DNA of 64,000 nucleotides from an uncultured Pontibacter sp. GTDB taxonomy: Bacteria > Bacteroidota > Bacteroidia > Cytophagales > Hymenobacteraceae. The DNA is taken from positions 248,001 through 312,000 of the forward strand of contig CANMMP010000004.1 in the NCBI GenBank assembly GCA_947499125.1. Reading direction: 5' to 3'. Below the pieces are notes generated by a model. It had not been told where the DNA came from, searched no databases, and saw only the letters and a list, made by a program, of their open reading frames with translations. Position 1 is the stretch's first letter. The number at the start of each line of letters is the position of its first letter. Shown piece after piece: positions 1 through 10,257 of the stretch. Position numbers and translations under genes: made by a program.

Positions 1-627
1 CTTGATCTGGTATTCGATAAAAAGCTATTGGAGATTATGGTTGTTGATGGGGGGAGCGCAGAAAGTATAAATGACATAGTGCCTGCTGCAGTAAAATTGC
101 TGAAAACAAGCCATGCCAGCCGTGCCGTGCAGTTAAATGCCGGTGCCCGGATGGCAACCGGGGATTTGCTTTATTTTCTGCATGCTGATTGCCTACCTCC
201 GTTAACACTGGTAAAAGATATAAACAATGCAATAGATGCAGGGCATTTAGTAGGCTGCTACAGGCTGAAGCTTAAACCAGGAAACTGGCTACTTAACATC
301 AACTCTTTTCTATCCAGGTTTAGGACGATGTTTAGTGGCGGCGGCGATCAGTCGCTGTACTTGCCTAAAATGGTTTTTGAAGAAACAGGTGGGTACAATG
401 AAGACTATTGTGTGATGGAAGATTTCGAACTGGTGCACCGTCTGATACCACTTTACGGGTATCATATTCTCCCTAAAAATATACTTGTATCGTCACGAAA
501 GTACAGCTACAATGGTTACTTTAAAGTAAACCTTGCCAATTACCTCACCTTTAGGCTCTACAGAAATAAGGTGCAGCCAAAAATAATCCAGGAGCATTAC
601 TATGCAATGCTGAAGCGAGTTAAGTAA
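1..627 (+). CDS. Glycosyltransferase family 2, TIGR04283-like (rSAM/selenodomain-associated transferase 2); 5' truncated by window edge
   Basis: Frame is open to base 1 (LDLVFDKKLLEIMVVDGGS...); motifs VVDGGS, SRAVQLNAGARMATGDLLYFLHAD. Confidence 0.75.
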   Translation, partial: LDLVFDKKLLEIMVVDGGSAESINDIVPAAVKLLKTSHASRAVQLNAGARMATGDLLYFLHADCLPPLTLVKDINNAIDAGHLVGCYRLKLKPGNWLLNINSFLSRFRTMFSGGGDQSLYLPKMVFEETGGYNEDYCVMEDFELVHRLIPLYGYHILPKNILVSSRKYSYNGYFKVNLANYLTFRLYRNKVQPKIIQEHYYAMLKRVK

Positions 628-2034
628 ATGAAGATGAAGGAGGAAAAGCTTATAGGAGAGTTCTGTATCCGTTCAAAAGCACGTCATGTGGTCATTATTG
701 GTAATGGCATAGCGGGTATAACATGTGCCCGCCACCTGCGCAAGCGTGACAGTTCTTCCCGCATCACGATCGTTTCTGGCGAAACCGAACATTTTTTCTC
801 CCGAACAGCCCTGATGTACATCTACATGGGCCACATGAAGTACGCGCACACCAAACCTTATGAAGACTGGTTCTGGGAGAAGAACCGACTGAGCCTGTTA
901 CACGATTGGGTGACCCTGATCGATTTCGAAAAAAAAGAATTACAACTGAAAGGGCAGGAATTACTGAAGTATGATATTCTTGTGCTGGCCCTGGGATCCA
1001 AACCCAATTTGTTCGGCTGGCCTGGTCAGGAACTGAAAGGTGTACAAGGGCTTTATAGTTACCAGGACCTGCAAAATATGGAAGCCAGCACAACTGCCTG
1101 CGAACGTGCTGTTGTAGTGGGCGGCGGCCTGATCGGCATCGAGATGGCCGAAATGCTGCTCAGCCGGCACATTCCGGTTACTTTCCTGGTTCGGGAGCAG
1201 GAGTTTTGGGACAATGTCCTGCCTGTAGAGGAAGCACAACTGGTTGGCCGTCACATTCGGGAGCACCACATCGACCTGCGTTTGGGTGAAGAACTGGATA
1301 AAATACAGGACGACGGAAATGGAAATGTCAACGCTATCGTAACGAAAGCAGGAGAAGAGATTCCCTGCCAGTTCGTAGGCCTGACAGTAGGAGTGAGCCC
1401 AAACATTAGTTTGGTGCGCGATACGCAACTGGAAATAAACAAAGGTATTTTGGTGAATGAGCACTTTGCTACTAATATACCTAATGTATTCGCTATCGGC
1501 GACTGTGCCGAGTACCGTACTCCGCCGCCCCTGCGACGGTCTATTGAGCAGGTATGGTACACAGGCCGCATGCATGGTGAAACGCTGGCCCATAACTTAG
1601 CCCATGAGCCGGTACCCTACCAACCAGGTCCTTGGTTCAACTCTGCTAAGTTCCTGGATATTGAATACCAAACTTACGGCCTGGTAACGAACAAGTGGGA
1701 GGAACCCTTAATATCCTTTTATTGGGAACACCCGGATGGTAAAAAATGCCTGCGGTTGCTCTTCGACAAAAATACACGTCAGGTGCAGGGAGTAAATGCC
1801 TTCGGCATACGGCTGCGGCATGACTTTTTTGATAAAGCCCTGCAAAACAACATAACGGTGGAACAGGTAATGGAGCAGTTGCACAAGACCAACTTTGATC
1901 CTGAATTCTACGACAGGCATTACGAGGAAATCTTGCAGGCATTTAATGCAAAGTTTGGCACTAGCCTTCGCCTGCCTGTTAAGAGTAAAAAGAAAAGCCT
2001 GTTGGCGCTACTAGGATTTAAAACACACAGATGA
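628..2034 (+). CDS. NAD(P)/FAD-dependent oxidoreductase
   Basis: Two dinucleotide-binding motifs (VVIIGNGIAGITCARHL; AVVVGGGLIGIEMAEMLL) and VFAIGDCAE. Confidence 0.85.
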   Translation: MKMKEEKLIGEFCIRSKARHVVIIGNGIAGITCARHLRKRDSSSRITIVSGETEHFFSRTALMYIYMGHMKYAHTKPYEDWFWEKNRLSLLHDWVTLIDFEKKELQLKGQELLKYDILVLALGSKPNLFGWPGQELKGVQGLYSYQDLQNMEASTTACERAVVVGGGLIGIEMAEMLLSRHIPVTFLVREQEFWDNVLPVEEAQLVGRHIREHHIDLRLGEELDKIQDDGNGNVNAIVTKAGEEIPCQFVGLTVGVSPNISLVRDTQLEINKGILVNEHFATNIPNVFAIGDCAEYRTPPPLRRSIEQVWYTGRMHGETLAHNLAHEPVPYQPGPWFNSAKFLDIEYQTYGLVTNKWEEPLISFYWEHPDGKKCLRLLFDKNTRQVQGVNAFGIRLRHDFFDKALQNNITVEQVMEQLHKTNFDPEFYDRHYEEILQAFNAKFGTSLRLPVKSKKKSLLALLGFKTHR

Positions 2035-3575
2035 AATTGATTCAGAAAATAGGTTTAGGTGTTTTCCTGGTGGCGCTGTTCATCTTTAATTCGCTGCTAT
2101 TTATGGGCAGTTATCAGCTGACTGAGCAAAAGTTAAAGCAGGTAACCAGCGAGCAGAGCTTTGGAATTCTAAAGCAGGAACTACAGCCTATGCTGGGTAA
2201 AACGTATAGCAGCAGCTTTTCCTTCGCAAGCGCCTTTAATAAGTACTTTAACGCCTATAATACGCGGCAGCAGGAAAACGAGCAGTGGGACCGTGTAATC
2301 TGGGACGACTATAAATTTGCAGCTACCAAAGCTGCAAGTGAAGGCTTTGTAAAGAACAACAGACTGCTTTTGCTCCTGCTCACAATAGGATTGGGTACAT
2401 TCGGTGCTCTAATGCATATCCTACCCAAATACAGGAATGAGCCGGCTGGCATCAAGCACAATGGGGTTATGTTCTCATCTAATAAATCCCGGGGCATCAT
2501 TGGCATTACACTGGGTGTATACCTGATCGGCATTTATGTGATGCTTTACTGGTTTCCGGAATACATGGTCAACTGGACATTGCTGGTAGACCCGCTCAGC
2601 CGGATGCTAACTGGTGGACCGGCAAGTCAATGGTTTCTTTATGGTACCATCTATACCCTGGCCATACTGGTAATGGGCGTGCGCATGTTCCGCAAGTACC
2701 GGGACAACAAGTACCAGCTGTTACGTACTTCATCAGTCATGTTCTTTCAGTTGAGCTTTGCCTTTCTGATACCGGAAATACTGGTGCTGCTCAACAAGCC
2801 CTGGCACGACTTCAAGAACATCTGGCCGCTGGACTACACATTCTTCTTCGACTACCGCGTGGACAGTATGCTGAGCAGTGGCAGCATCGGTTTATTCATG
2901 TTCATGTGGGGTATCCTGCTGATCATATTGGGCGTTCCTTTGCTGACTTATTTTTACGGCAAGCGCTGGTACTGCAGCTGGGTGTGTGGTTGTGGCGGCT
3001 TAGCCGAGACAGCCGGTGACCCTTACCGCCACTTATCTGATAAATCTTTGAAGGCCTGGAGCATTGAGCGCTGGATGGTACACAGTGTATTGGTTTTTGC
3101 CGTCGTGATGACGGGCTTTACCATAGCCAATTACTTTACAGGGTTTGAGTTGCTGGGTCAGTGGACCAATAACCTGCATGAATGGTATGGTTTCCTGATC
3201 GGGGCGGCTTTTGCCGGCGTTGTTGGTGTGGGTTTTTACCCGCTGATGGGCAATCGTGTATGGTGCCGGTTTGGCTGTCCGCTGGCGGCTTACCTGGGTA
3301 TTGTGCAGCGCTTCAAGTCCCGCTTCCGAATTACTACCAATGGGGGGCAGTGCATTTCCTGCGGGAACTGCTCTACTTATTGCGAAATGGGTATCGACGT
3401 GCGCTGGTACGCTCAGCGCGGGCAGAACATCGTTCGTGCTTCTTGCGTGGGGTGCGGCGTATGCGCTTCTGTTTGCCCACGTGGTGTGCTGAAACTGGAA
3501 AATGGTCCGGAGCAAGGGCGTATTACTGATATACCCGTGCTTACGGGTAATGAATCTGTTAAAGTATTTAGTTAA
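2031..3575 (+). CDS. Membrane 4Fe-4S binding protein (NapH/MauN-like)
   Basis: TM segments plus CxxCxxCxxxC clusters (CISCGNCSTYC; CVGCGVCASVCP) and CSWVCGCG/WCRFGCP; 4-nt overlap with upstream gene. Confidence 0.75.
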   Translation: MKLIQKIGLGVFLVALFIFNSLLFMGSYQLTEQKLKQVTSEQSFGILKQELQPMLGKTYSSSFSFASAFNKYFNAYNTRQQENEQWDRVIWDDYKFAATKAASEGFVKNNRLLLLLLTIGLGTFGALMHILPKYRNEPAGIKHNGVMFSSNKSRGIIGITLGVYLIGIYVMLYWFPEYMVNWTLLVDPLSRMLTGGPASQWFLYGTIYTLAILVMGVRMFRKYRDNKYQLLRTSSVMFFQLSFAFLIPEILVLLNKPWHDFKNIWPLDYTFFFDYRVDSMLSSGSIGLFMFMWGILLIILGVPLLTYFYGKRWYCSWVCGCGGLAETAGDPYRHLSDKSLKAWSIERWMVHSVLVFAVVMTGFTIANYFTGFELLGQWTNNLHEWYGFLIGAAFAGVVGVGFYPLMGNRVWCRFGCPLAAYLGIVQRFKSRFRITTNGGQCISCGNCSTYCEMGIDVRWYAQRGQNIVRASCVGCGVCASVCPRGVLKLENGPEQGRITDIPVLTGNESVKVFS

Positions 3576-5045
3576 ATGAGTTTACTGCTAATTCTTGCGT
3601 TGCTTGTTTATGGTACAGCCATGTTGTTTATACTTTTCTATAGTATAGCACAGGCGCACCTGCTCTACCGTTTCCGGGTATTCCTGAAGCAGGGGCATGG
3701 TGCTATATCACCAGCGCCTGACGCATGGCCAATGGTTACGGTGCAGTTGCCGGTATACAACGAACGGTATGTGGTGGAGCGTCTGATAGATGCCGTAGCC
3801 GCCTTGGATTATCCCGCTGACAAACTGCATGTACAGCTCTTAGATGACAGTGATGACGAGACAACCAGCTTGATACAAAATAAATTAAAGCAGTATCCTT
3901 ACCTTAACATGCAGCACATCAGGCGTCCAGACCGATCAGGCTATAAAGCCGGAGCTTTGAAGTATGGTTTAGACGTGGCAGAAGGGGAGTTTGTCGCCAT
4001 TTTTGATGCAGACTTTACGCCCCAGTCTTATTTTCTGAAACGTACTGTACCCTACTTTTCTGAGGAGGGTGTAGGCATGGTACAGACACGCTGGACGCAC
4101 CTGAATAAAAAATACTCGCTGTTGACCAGGCTACAGGCAGTAGCCCTGGATGCTCATTTCTATGTAGAGCAGGTGGGTCGCAACAGTCTGAATGCTTATA
4201 TCAACTTTAATGGTACTGGGGGCATCTGGCGCAAAAGCACCATTTATGATGCCGGTAACTGGCAGGATGATACCCTGACCGAAGACCTGGACCTGAGTTA
4301 CCGGGCACAAATGAAAGGCTGGAAATTTATATACCTGGCAGAAGTAGAGTCCCCGGCAGAGTTGCCCCCGGTCATGAGTGCGCTTAAGTCGCAGCAGTTC
4401 CGCTGGACCAAGGGCGGAGCTGAATCAGCGGTAAAGCACCTGGGCACAGTGGCACGATCTGATGCACCACTTCGGGTGAAGTTCCACGCGCTTGCCCACC
4501 TGCTTAATAGCGCCGTTTTTGTGGCTGTACTGCTTGCCTCACTGGCAAGTATACCCCTTTTATGGGCAAGGGTGAATAACCAACTGCCACAGGAAGTATT
4601 CACCATTGGTGCCACTACGTTGCTGAGCTTTCTGGTTATTAGTATGGTATACTTCCAGACCTATAACCGAGATCAGGCTTCCTTATTAAAGCGTACTAAA
4701 GGTTTTATGCTTTATTTCCCCCTTTTTCTTTCAGTATCTATGGGGTTGGCCCTGCATAATACTGTGGCTGTTTGGGAAGGGTGGAGCGGGCGCAAATCAC
4801 CTTTTATTCGTACTCCAAAATTCAATCTGGATGTAACGCAGCATAAGTGGCAGGAAAATCTTTACCTGAATTTCAACATACCCTATACAACTTATTTGGA
4901 AGGCTTATTGGGGCTTCTGTTTTTGGCTGTTGCTGTATGGAGCGTGGCACAACGGGAGTATGGCTTATTGATCTTCCATAGTATGTTGGCAATGGGCTAT
5001 CTACTGGTATTCTACTTTTCTTATAAGTCTTATAAAAGATCTTGA
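3576..5045 (+). CDS. Membrane glycosyltransferase family 2 (cellulose synthase/glucomannan synthase-like)
   Basis: VTVQLPVYNERYVVERLIDA, LLDDSDDET, FDADFTP, QQFRWTKGG motifs, C-terminal TM helices. Confidence 0.85.
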   Translation: MSLLLILALLVYGTAMLFILFYSIAQAHLLYRFRVFLKQGHGAISPAPDAWPMVTVQLPVYNERYVVERLIDAVAALDYPADKLHVQLLDDSDDETTSLIQNKLKQYPYLNMQHIRRPDRSGYKAGALKYGLDVAEGEFVAIFDADFTPQSYFLKRTVPYFSEEGVGMVQTRWTHLNKKYSLLTRLQAVALDAHFYVEQVGRNSLNAYINFNGTGGIWRKSTIYDAGNWQDDTLTEDLDLSYRAQMKGWKFIYLAEVESPAELPPVMSALKSQQFRWTKGGAESAVKHLGTVARSDAPLRVKFHALAHLLNSAVFVAVLLASLASIPLLWARVNNQLPQEVFTIGATTLLSFLVISMVYFQTYNRDQASLLKRTKGFMLYFPLFLSVSMGLALHNTVAVWEGWSGRKSPFIRTPKFNLDVTQHKWQENLYLNFNIPYTTYLEGLLGLLFLAVAVWSVAQREYGLLIFHSMLAMGYLLVFYFSYKSYKRS

Positions 5046-5413
5046 TGATAGAGCAAAAACTGATATTCGTTTACAATGCAGAGACAGGCTTCTTTAATAA
5101 GCTGACAGACTTTGCACATAAAGTAGTGTCGCCTAATACATACGCTTGTAGCCTCTGCGCCCTAACCTATGGGAAGTTTACTGTTCAGAAATCGTGGACT
5201 AAATATGTCAAGCAGTTACCAATGCCAGTAGAATTCATCTATAAAAATGAATGGCGTTTTGCGCCAGTTCGTGACACATACCCCTTGGTAGCCCTGCAGA
5301 CAGGTGATAACCGCGTAGAAGTATTGTTGGAAGCAGGAGATCTGAACAGGATGAAATCATTGAGCCAGCTGAAGGAAAGGATTGATGAAGCCTTGCAAAA
5401 AGCATGTTGCTAA
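5042..5413 (+). CDS. Conserved hypothetical protein (123 aa)
   Basis: ORF overlapping the upstream stop codon (tgatga), same operon. Confidence 0.6.
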   Translation: MMIEQKLIFVYNAETGFFNKLTDFAHKVVSPNTYACSLCALTYGKFTVQKSWTKYVKQLPMPVEFIYKNEWRFAPVRDTYPLVALQTGDNRVEVLLEAGDLNRMKSLSQLKERIDEALQKACC

Positions 5414-5467
5414 GCTATGGGCTTAAGCAGTTGGAATAGCTTTCTCTATTTTTAACAAAAATAAGTC

Positions 5468-6397
5468 ATGAAACATATTTTGATTATTGCCCTATTTGCA
5501 ATTTGCACCAGTTGTTCCTCATCGAGTAACAGTGTGGAGAGCCTTGCAACCCCGCGCAGCCTTAATTTTGATGCGTTCAGCGACTACTGGTACCAGGGCA
5601 AAGCAGAGTTAACGGCTTATACCCTGGAGCAATACCGCTATGGGGAGAAACGAGAAGGAGAAGCTGTGTTGATTTTTGTAACCGAAGATCTTTCCAGAGA
5701 AAAACAGGTGAAGCTCGATGACCCCCAGGCAAATGAGCAGGATGCGCAAAAGGTGCTCAAGCTAAACCTGACGAAAAAGTTTACCACGGGCATTTACCCT
5801 TACTCTATGATGCTGTCGGTCTTTACACCGGTGTATGATAGTATTCCGGCTGTAAAAGTAACGGCCAGTTCGCAGGAGTGGTGTGGCCACACGTTCACAC
5901 AACTGAACAGGCGGGATGGAAAATACAACGCGCAATTGCTTTCTTATTTTGAGAAAGAAAGTGATCAGGAGCTTGTAATAGATGCCACGCCGGAAGATAA
6001 TCTCTGGACATTACTCCGGATAGATCCGAAGCAGGTACCGCTTGGCAACATAAACCTGATCCCGGCGCTTTTAGATCAGCGCATGACGCACAGCACCCTG
6101 CAAGCGGAAGAAGCGACCATCAGTATAGAACCAGCTACTGAAAGCATAGCAGGAATATCTGCCAGTGACTTGCGCACCTTAAAAGTGGTGTACAAGAATT
6201 ACCCCAGAGCCTTGCATGTAGTTTATACTATAGACTTCCCTTATGAAATTGTAGGTTGGGAAGAGATCAGGCCTTTAAAAGATGGTGACCAGGAAGTGAG
6301 CCGTGCCACACGTAAAGCAACCATGCTGACAGACTACTGGACAAAAAACAAAAAGGAGCACGAACCACTTCGCCAGGAGCTAAAACTAGATCAATAA
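5468..6397 (+). CDS. Lipoprotein, septum-formation-inhibitor-Maf-annotated family of Bacteroidetes
   Basis: Lipobox signal MKHILIIALFAICTSC; family resemblance from memory. Confidence 0.6.
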   Translation: MKHILIIALFAICTSCSSSSNSVESLATPRSLNFDAFSDYWYQGKAELTAYTLEQYRYGEKREGEAVLIFVTEDLSREKQVKLDDPQANEQDAQKVLKLNLTKKFTTGIYPYSMMLSVFTPVYDSIPAVKVTASSQEWCGHTFTQLNRRDGKYNAQLLSYFEKESDQELVIDATPEDNLWTLLRIDPKQVPLGNINLIPALLDQRMTHSTLQAEEATISIEPATESIAGISASDLRTLKVVYKNYPRALHVVYTIDFPYEIVGWEEIRPLKDGDQEVSRATRKATMLTDYWTKNKKEHEPLRQELKLDQ

Positions 6398-6404
6398 AGA
6401 TCGG

Positions 6405-7085
6405 CTATAGCTCACTAAACTTTTTTACGAAGATGCGGCTTCTGTCATAACTGATAAGACCGTGTTTCTCCAGGTCGTTTAATACTGTTGTAACTGTCTG
6501 CCGGCTGGTGGCTGATAGCTTGGCAATATCTTCATGTGTAAGCCGCATTTTAATAACACGCTCATCTGGATCAGTAATTAGTTGGCGACCATGCTCTTCA
6601 GCCAATTCCTTTAGCAGGAAACGTACACGCTGTTCTGCAGTTTTAAAAATAAGGCTCTCCAAGCGAGATTGTATCTTTTTTAATCTGAACCCGATAAATT
6701 TTGTGACCTGCAGATTAAACTTGGAGTTCATAGCCATCATGTTCTGAAAATCGGATATACTAACAGAACAGATCACGGCATCTTCTGTGGCTTCTGCAAT
6801 TTCTTCGCGCTTTATTTGCCCTGTGATAGAAAGCTCACCAAATATCTCGCCTGGGCCAAGTATGGCCAATATCATCTCTTTTCCTGATTCTGCAATTCGG
6901 GAGATCTTTACCTTCCCTTTCTTTAATAGAAAAACAGTATCAGAAGTATCTTCAGGAAAATAGATAACCTGGTTGCGTGGGGCATTTCGCATAACAGCCA
7001 TTCTGTCCAATGCCTGCATTTCATCTTTGGTAAGTATGTGCAGCATGCTGAAATTTTCGAGGTGCCAGAGTTTTGTTTGCGCCAT
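6405..7085 (-). CDS. Crp/Fnr family transcriptional regulator
   Basis: cNMP-binding-like domain (SGKEMILAILGPGEIFGELSI) and HTH (LSATSRQTVTTVLNDLEKHGLI). Confidence 0.9.
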   Translation of the reverse strand: MAQTKLWHLENFSMLHILTKDEMQALDRMAVMRNAPRNQVIYFPEDTSDTVFLLKKGKVKISRIAESGKEMILAILGPGEIFGELSITGQIKREEIAEATEDAVICSVSISDFQNMMAMNSKFNLQVTKFIGFRLKKIQSRLESLIFKTAEQRVRFLLKELAEEHGRQLITDPDERVIKMRLTHEDIAKLSATSRQTVTTVLNDLEKHGLISYDRSRIFVKKFSEL

Positions 7086-7202
7086 ATGATGTTAGTTCAG
7101 GACCGTAAATTACATCTTTTTGCATCACGGCTTTAGTTTAGTTTTACGCAAAAGGTGTTTTATAAGGCGCTTTCCGAATCTAAGATATAATTAGTTTAAG
7201 TT

Positions 7203-7220
7203 TTGTCGTATCTACGACAT
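7203..7220. promoter_or_regulatory. Putative Crp/Fnr-type operator, TTGTC-GTATCTAC-GACAT
   Basis: Palindrome in the divergent crp/GH15 intergenic region; same motif at 10004, 11023, 16916. Confidence 0.55.
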
Positions 7221-7416
7221 CATCATACATGTAACTTCGAGAACTTTAGTCTGTATCTTACATATCTAGTATATGCGTTCATATACTGCTATAGTTCGAG
7301 GTACTTTGAAATACTTGGGTAAGGGTTTATAGTATATTCTGCCTGCTACAACGAACATTTGTTGCGATAGCTACCCTAACTCCAGTTCCTGAAAACAAAG
7401 ATTTAAGCAAGGAGAA

Positions 7417-9141
7417 ATGGATCATAAGAAAGTGCACATAAAAGATCTAGCCATGATAGGCGACCGCCGTACCTGTGCTTTATTAGATAAGCAAGGGAGT
7501 ATAGTCTGGTATTGTCCGAAAAGATTTGACCATTCATCTTTCTTTGCCAGTCTACTGGATAACGAACGGGGTGGCATATGGCGATTAGATTTGATGAATT
7601 TGGAATTTGAAAAGCGCCTTTACATTGAAGACAGTAGCCTGTTGCAGACTCACTTTACTGGAGAAAAAGGCAATCTGGTATTAGAAGACTGGATGCCTCT
7701 GGATGGTAGCTTTTATGGTATTTGCCGGACACTTTCAGATGCACCAGAACCTTATAGCGTGTTTATAAATCATAGCCCTGATTACGGGCGCCATTCCCCG
7801 GTACTGAAGCTAATAGACGATGGGCATGTTACATTAGAACATGATTACCATTTATATGCTTCTCACCCGCTGGTTATTGAAAAGCATGGTGTGTTGTGCC
7901 AGGTACCTGCACAGGAAAAGGCATGGTTTATTCTGGCAGAAAAAGCTGTAGATGAACCCGAAAAGCAGTTAGCTCAAACCAGGGAATTAACACTGGAAAA
8001 CTGGCGTAAGGTATCCGGCCATATTACTTACAAGGGGCCTTATGAAGATGAAGTGCGTAAGTCACTGCGGCTCTTGCGCATGCTAACCTACTCCCAGAAT
8101 GGAGGCATCATAGCAGCAGCCACAACATCGTTGCCCGAAGTATTGGGTGGTGCCAGAAACTATGATTACCGTTATGTATGGTTGCGTGATGCGGCCATGA
8201 TTGTAAGTGCCCTTGCCCGTGCAGGCAGCGATGGGGAAGAAGAGCGTATGTTCCTGAGTTTTATTTGTTCAGCCATGCACCGGATCCCGGCACCTGTAGT
8301 ACCCATGTTTACACTCGACGAGCAACCAGCAGGGTCTGAGCAGGAACTTGATTTTGAAGGCTACAGAAACAGTAAACCTGTTCGCTATGGCAACGGTGCC
8401 AATAATCAGCTGCAACTAGATGCAAACAGCAATGTTATTATTGCAGCAAAGGTTATCTACAACCGATATGATACCCGGGAACATTGGGACACGGTAGAAA
8501 TGCTGGCAGACTTTCTGGTAGAGAACTGGCAAAAGCCAGATCATGGCATCTGGGAAGAAACCGAGTTGCACCAGTATACTTCCAGTAAAGTGGTAGCTTC
8601 GGTAAGCCTTAAATATATTGCCGAACACTCACAAGATGAAATTCAGAAAAAAAGATGGCAGGAAGCTTCTGAACAGATCAGGAGGTATGTTGAAACCAAC
8701 TGCATGACACCTGATGGTGCTTATGCAGTTTATGCCGGTAGCAATGCAGTAGATGTGAGTGCAGCTCTATTTCCGATATGGGGGTTTACAGAAGCAGATA
8801 CACCTGAGGTTCTGAAAACCATCGAGAAGCTGGAAACAGACTATTGCCATAATAACTTGTATCGGCGCCATCTGGTAGAGTATGATTCGCAAAAAGAAGG
8901 CGCTTTTCTAGCCGGTACATTTTGGATGGCCCAATACTGGGTGATGCGCCACAATAAAGAGAAGTTTAAAACTATCATGCAGGCCGCACTACAATTCATT
9001 AATGATGTTGGTATCATGCCCGAAGAAGGCGATCCTGTTTCAGGTGAGTGGCTGGGGAATGTGCCTCAGGCATTTGTGCATGCTTCACTGATAGGGGCTG
9101 TAATCGATTATAAAAAGGAATTTAAAGAAGAACATGAATAA
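7417..9141 (+). CDS. Glycoside hydrolase family 15 protein (glucoamylase/trehalase-like)
   Basis: IGDRRTCALLDKQGSIVWYCPKRFD, NYDYRYVWLRDAAMIV motifs. Confidence 0.85.
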   Translation: MDHKKVHIKDLAMIGDRRTCALLDKQGSIVWYCPKRFDHSSFFASLLDNERGGIWRLDLMNLEFEKRLYIEDSSLLQTHFTGEKGNLVLEDWMPLDGSFYGICRTLSDAPEPYSVFINHSPDYGRHSPVLKLIDDGHVTLEHDYHLYASHPLVIEKHGVLCQVPAQEKAWFILAEKAVDEPEKQLAQTRELTLENWRKVSGHITYKGPYEDEVRKSLRLLRMLTYSQNGGIIAAATTSLPEVLGGARNYDYRYVWLRDAAMIVSALARAGSDGEEERMFLSFICSAMHRIPAPVVPMFTLDEQPAGSEQELDFEGYRNSKPVRYGNGANNQLQLDANSNVIIAAKVIYNRYDTREHWDTVEMLADFLVENWQKPDHGIWEETELHQYTSSKVVASVSLKYIAEHSQDEIQKKRWQEASEQIRRYVETNCMTPDGAYAVYAGSNAVDVSAALFPIWGFTEADTPEVLKTIEKLETDYCHNNLYRRHLVEYDSQKEGAFLAGTFWMAQYWVMRHNKEKFKTIMQAALQFINDVGIMPEEGDPVSGEWLGNVPQAFVHASLIGAVIDYKKEFKEEHE

Positions 9142-9196
9142 TCTCTTTTGCGGGTTAGGATGAAACATAGTTGACGCTTTTCATTATATTTGAAAA

Positions 9197-9901
9197 GTGA
9201 CGCGCGCAACTATGACTACAACTACCCAAACTGTACATTGGTATCTGGAGAATTTCAGTTTTTTCAACATTCTGTCAATAGAAGATAGAGTGAAATTGGG
9301 TGGAGTGGCTGTAAAGCATCACATTCCTAAAGAAACAACCATTTACTGCACAGGAGATACTGCCACTTCTTTTTACCTAGTAAAAGAAGGGAAAGTTAAA
9401 ATAACCCGGAAGTCAGATTCTGGCAAGGAAATCATACTAGCTATGTTAGGGCCAGGAGAAATATTTGGAGAACTCTCTATTGCTGGACAGCAGGAACGTG
9501 AAGAAGTAGCAGTTACGGCAGAAGATTCACTGGTATGTTTATTCCAGGTGAGTGATTTTCAGCACCTAATGGAGCATAACCCAAGATTATCGTTACAGGT
9601 TACAAAACTGATCGGACTTCGGCTTAATAAAATTCAGCGGCGCCTGGAGAGTTTGATTTTCAGGACATCTGAAGAAAGAATAAAAGATTTCCTAAAAGAT
9701 ATGGCACATGAATATGGATACACTGTTGCTACCAATTCCAATGAGAGCGCTATACCCGCCCGGCTTACGCATGACGATATAGGTAAACTAACTGCCACCA
9801 GCCGTCAGACAGTTTCAACAGTTATGAAATGCCTAGAAAAAGAAGGTATCATTACGTATGACAGGCATCGTATTTATATCAAAGATCTAAGTAAACTATA
9901 A
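9197..9901 (+). CDS. Crp/Fnr family transcriptional regulator (paralog of 6405-7085)
   Basis: SGKEIILAMLGPGEIFGELSIAG and HTH LTATSRQTVSTVMKCLEKEG; start may be the ATG at 9212. Confidence 0.9.
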   Translation: MTRATMTTTTQTVHWYLENFSFFNILSIEDRVKLGGVAVKHHIPKETTIYCTGDTATSFYLVKEGKVKITRKSDSGKEIILAMLGPGEIFGELSIAGQQEREEVAVTAEDSLVCLFQVSDFQHLMEHNPRLSLQVTKLIGLRLNKIQRRLESLIFRTSEERIKDFLKDMAHEYGYTVATNSNESAIPARLTHDDIGKLTATSRQTVSTVMKCLEKEGIITYDRHRIYIKDLSKL

Positions 9902-10003
9902 TTTTTAGCTTCTATCTCTCCTTAAAGAGTTTGCCATATTATATTTATTTAAACTACAACTCCACGGATAATTAGCTTCAACAACTGCTGTTAAGATTTT
10001 TAA

Positions 10004-10021
10004 TTGTCTTCTCTACGACAA
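10004..10021. promoter_or_regulatory. Putative Crp/Fnr-type operator, TTGTC-TTCTCTAC-GACAA
   Basis: Perfect TTGTC-N8-GACAA palindrome in intergenic DNA. Confidence 0.55.
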
Positions 10022-10257
10022 AACTGTAAATACACTATCGGTAAGAAGTTTATAGAGCAATGACCTGCAAATTGGTTTAGCTGTGCTTATTGCAAGTATT
10101 CGCAGTTATTGAGTCTTTAATCACGTCTTTTTTTCATGTAACTAGATTTATCCCAACCTTAACTACCCATACCTGATAGCGTACAAAAAAAGGAAAAGTG
10201 ATAAAACGGGCAGCAGCAGCAGCAGTTTTCACAATTATTTAACTAACCAATTATACT

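Noticed and set aside
961-1593. 210-aa minus-strand ORF
   Set aside because: Antisense to the well-supported FAD oxidoreductase gene.
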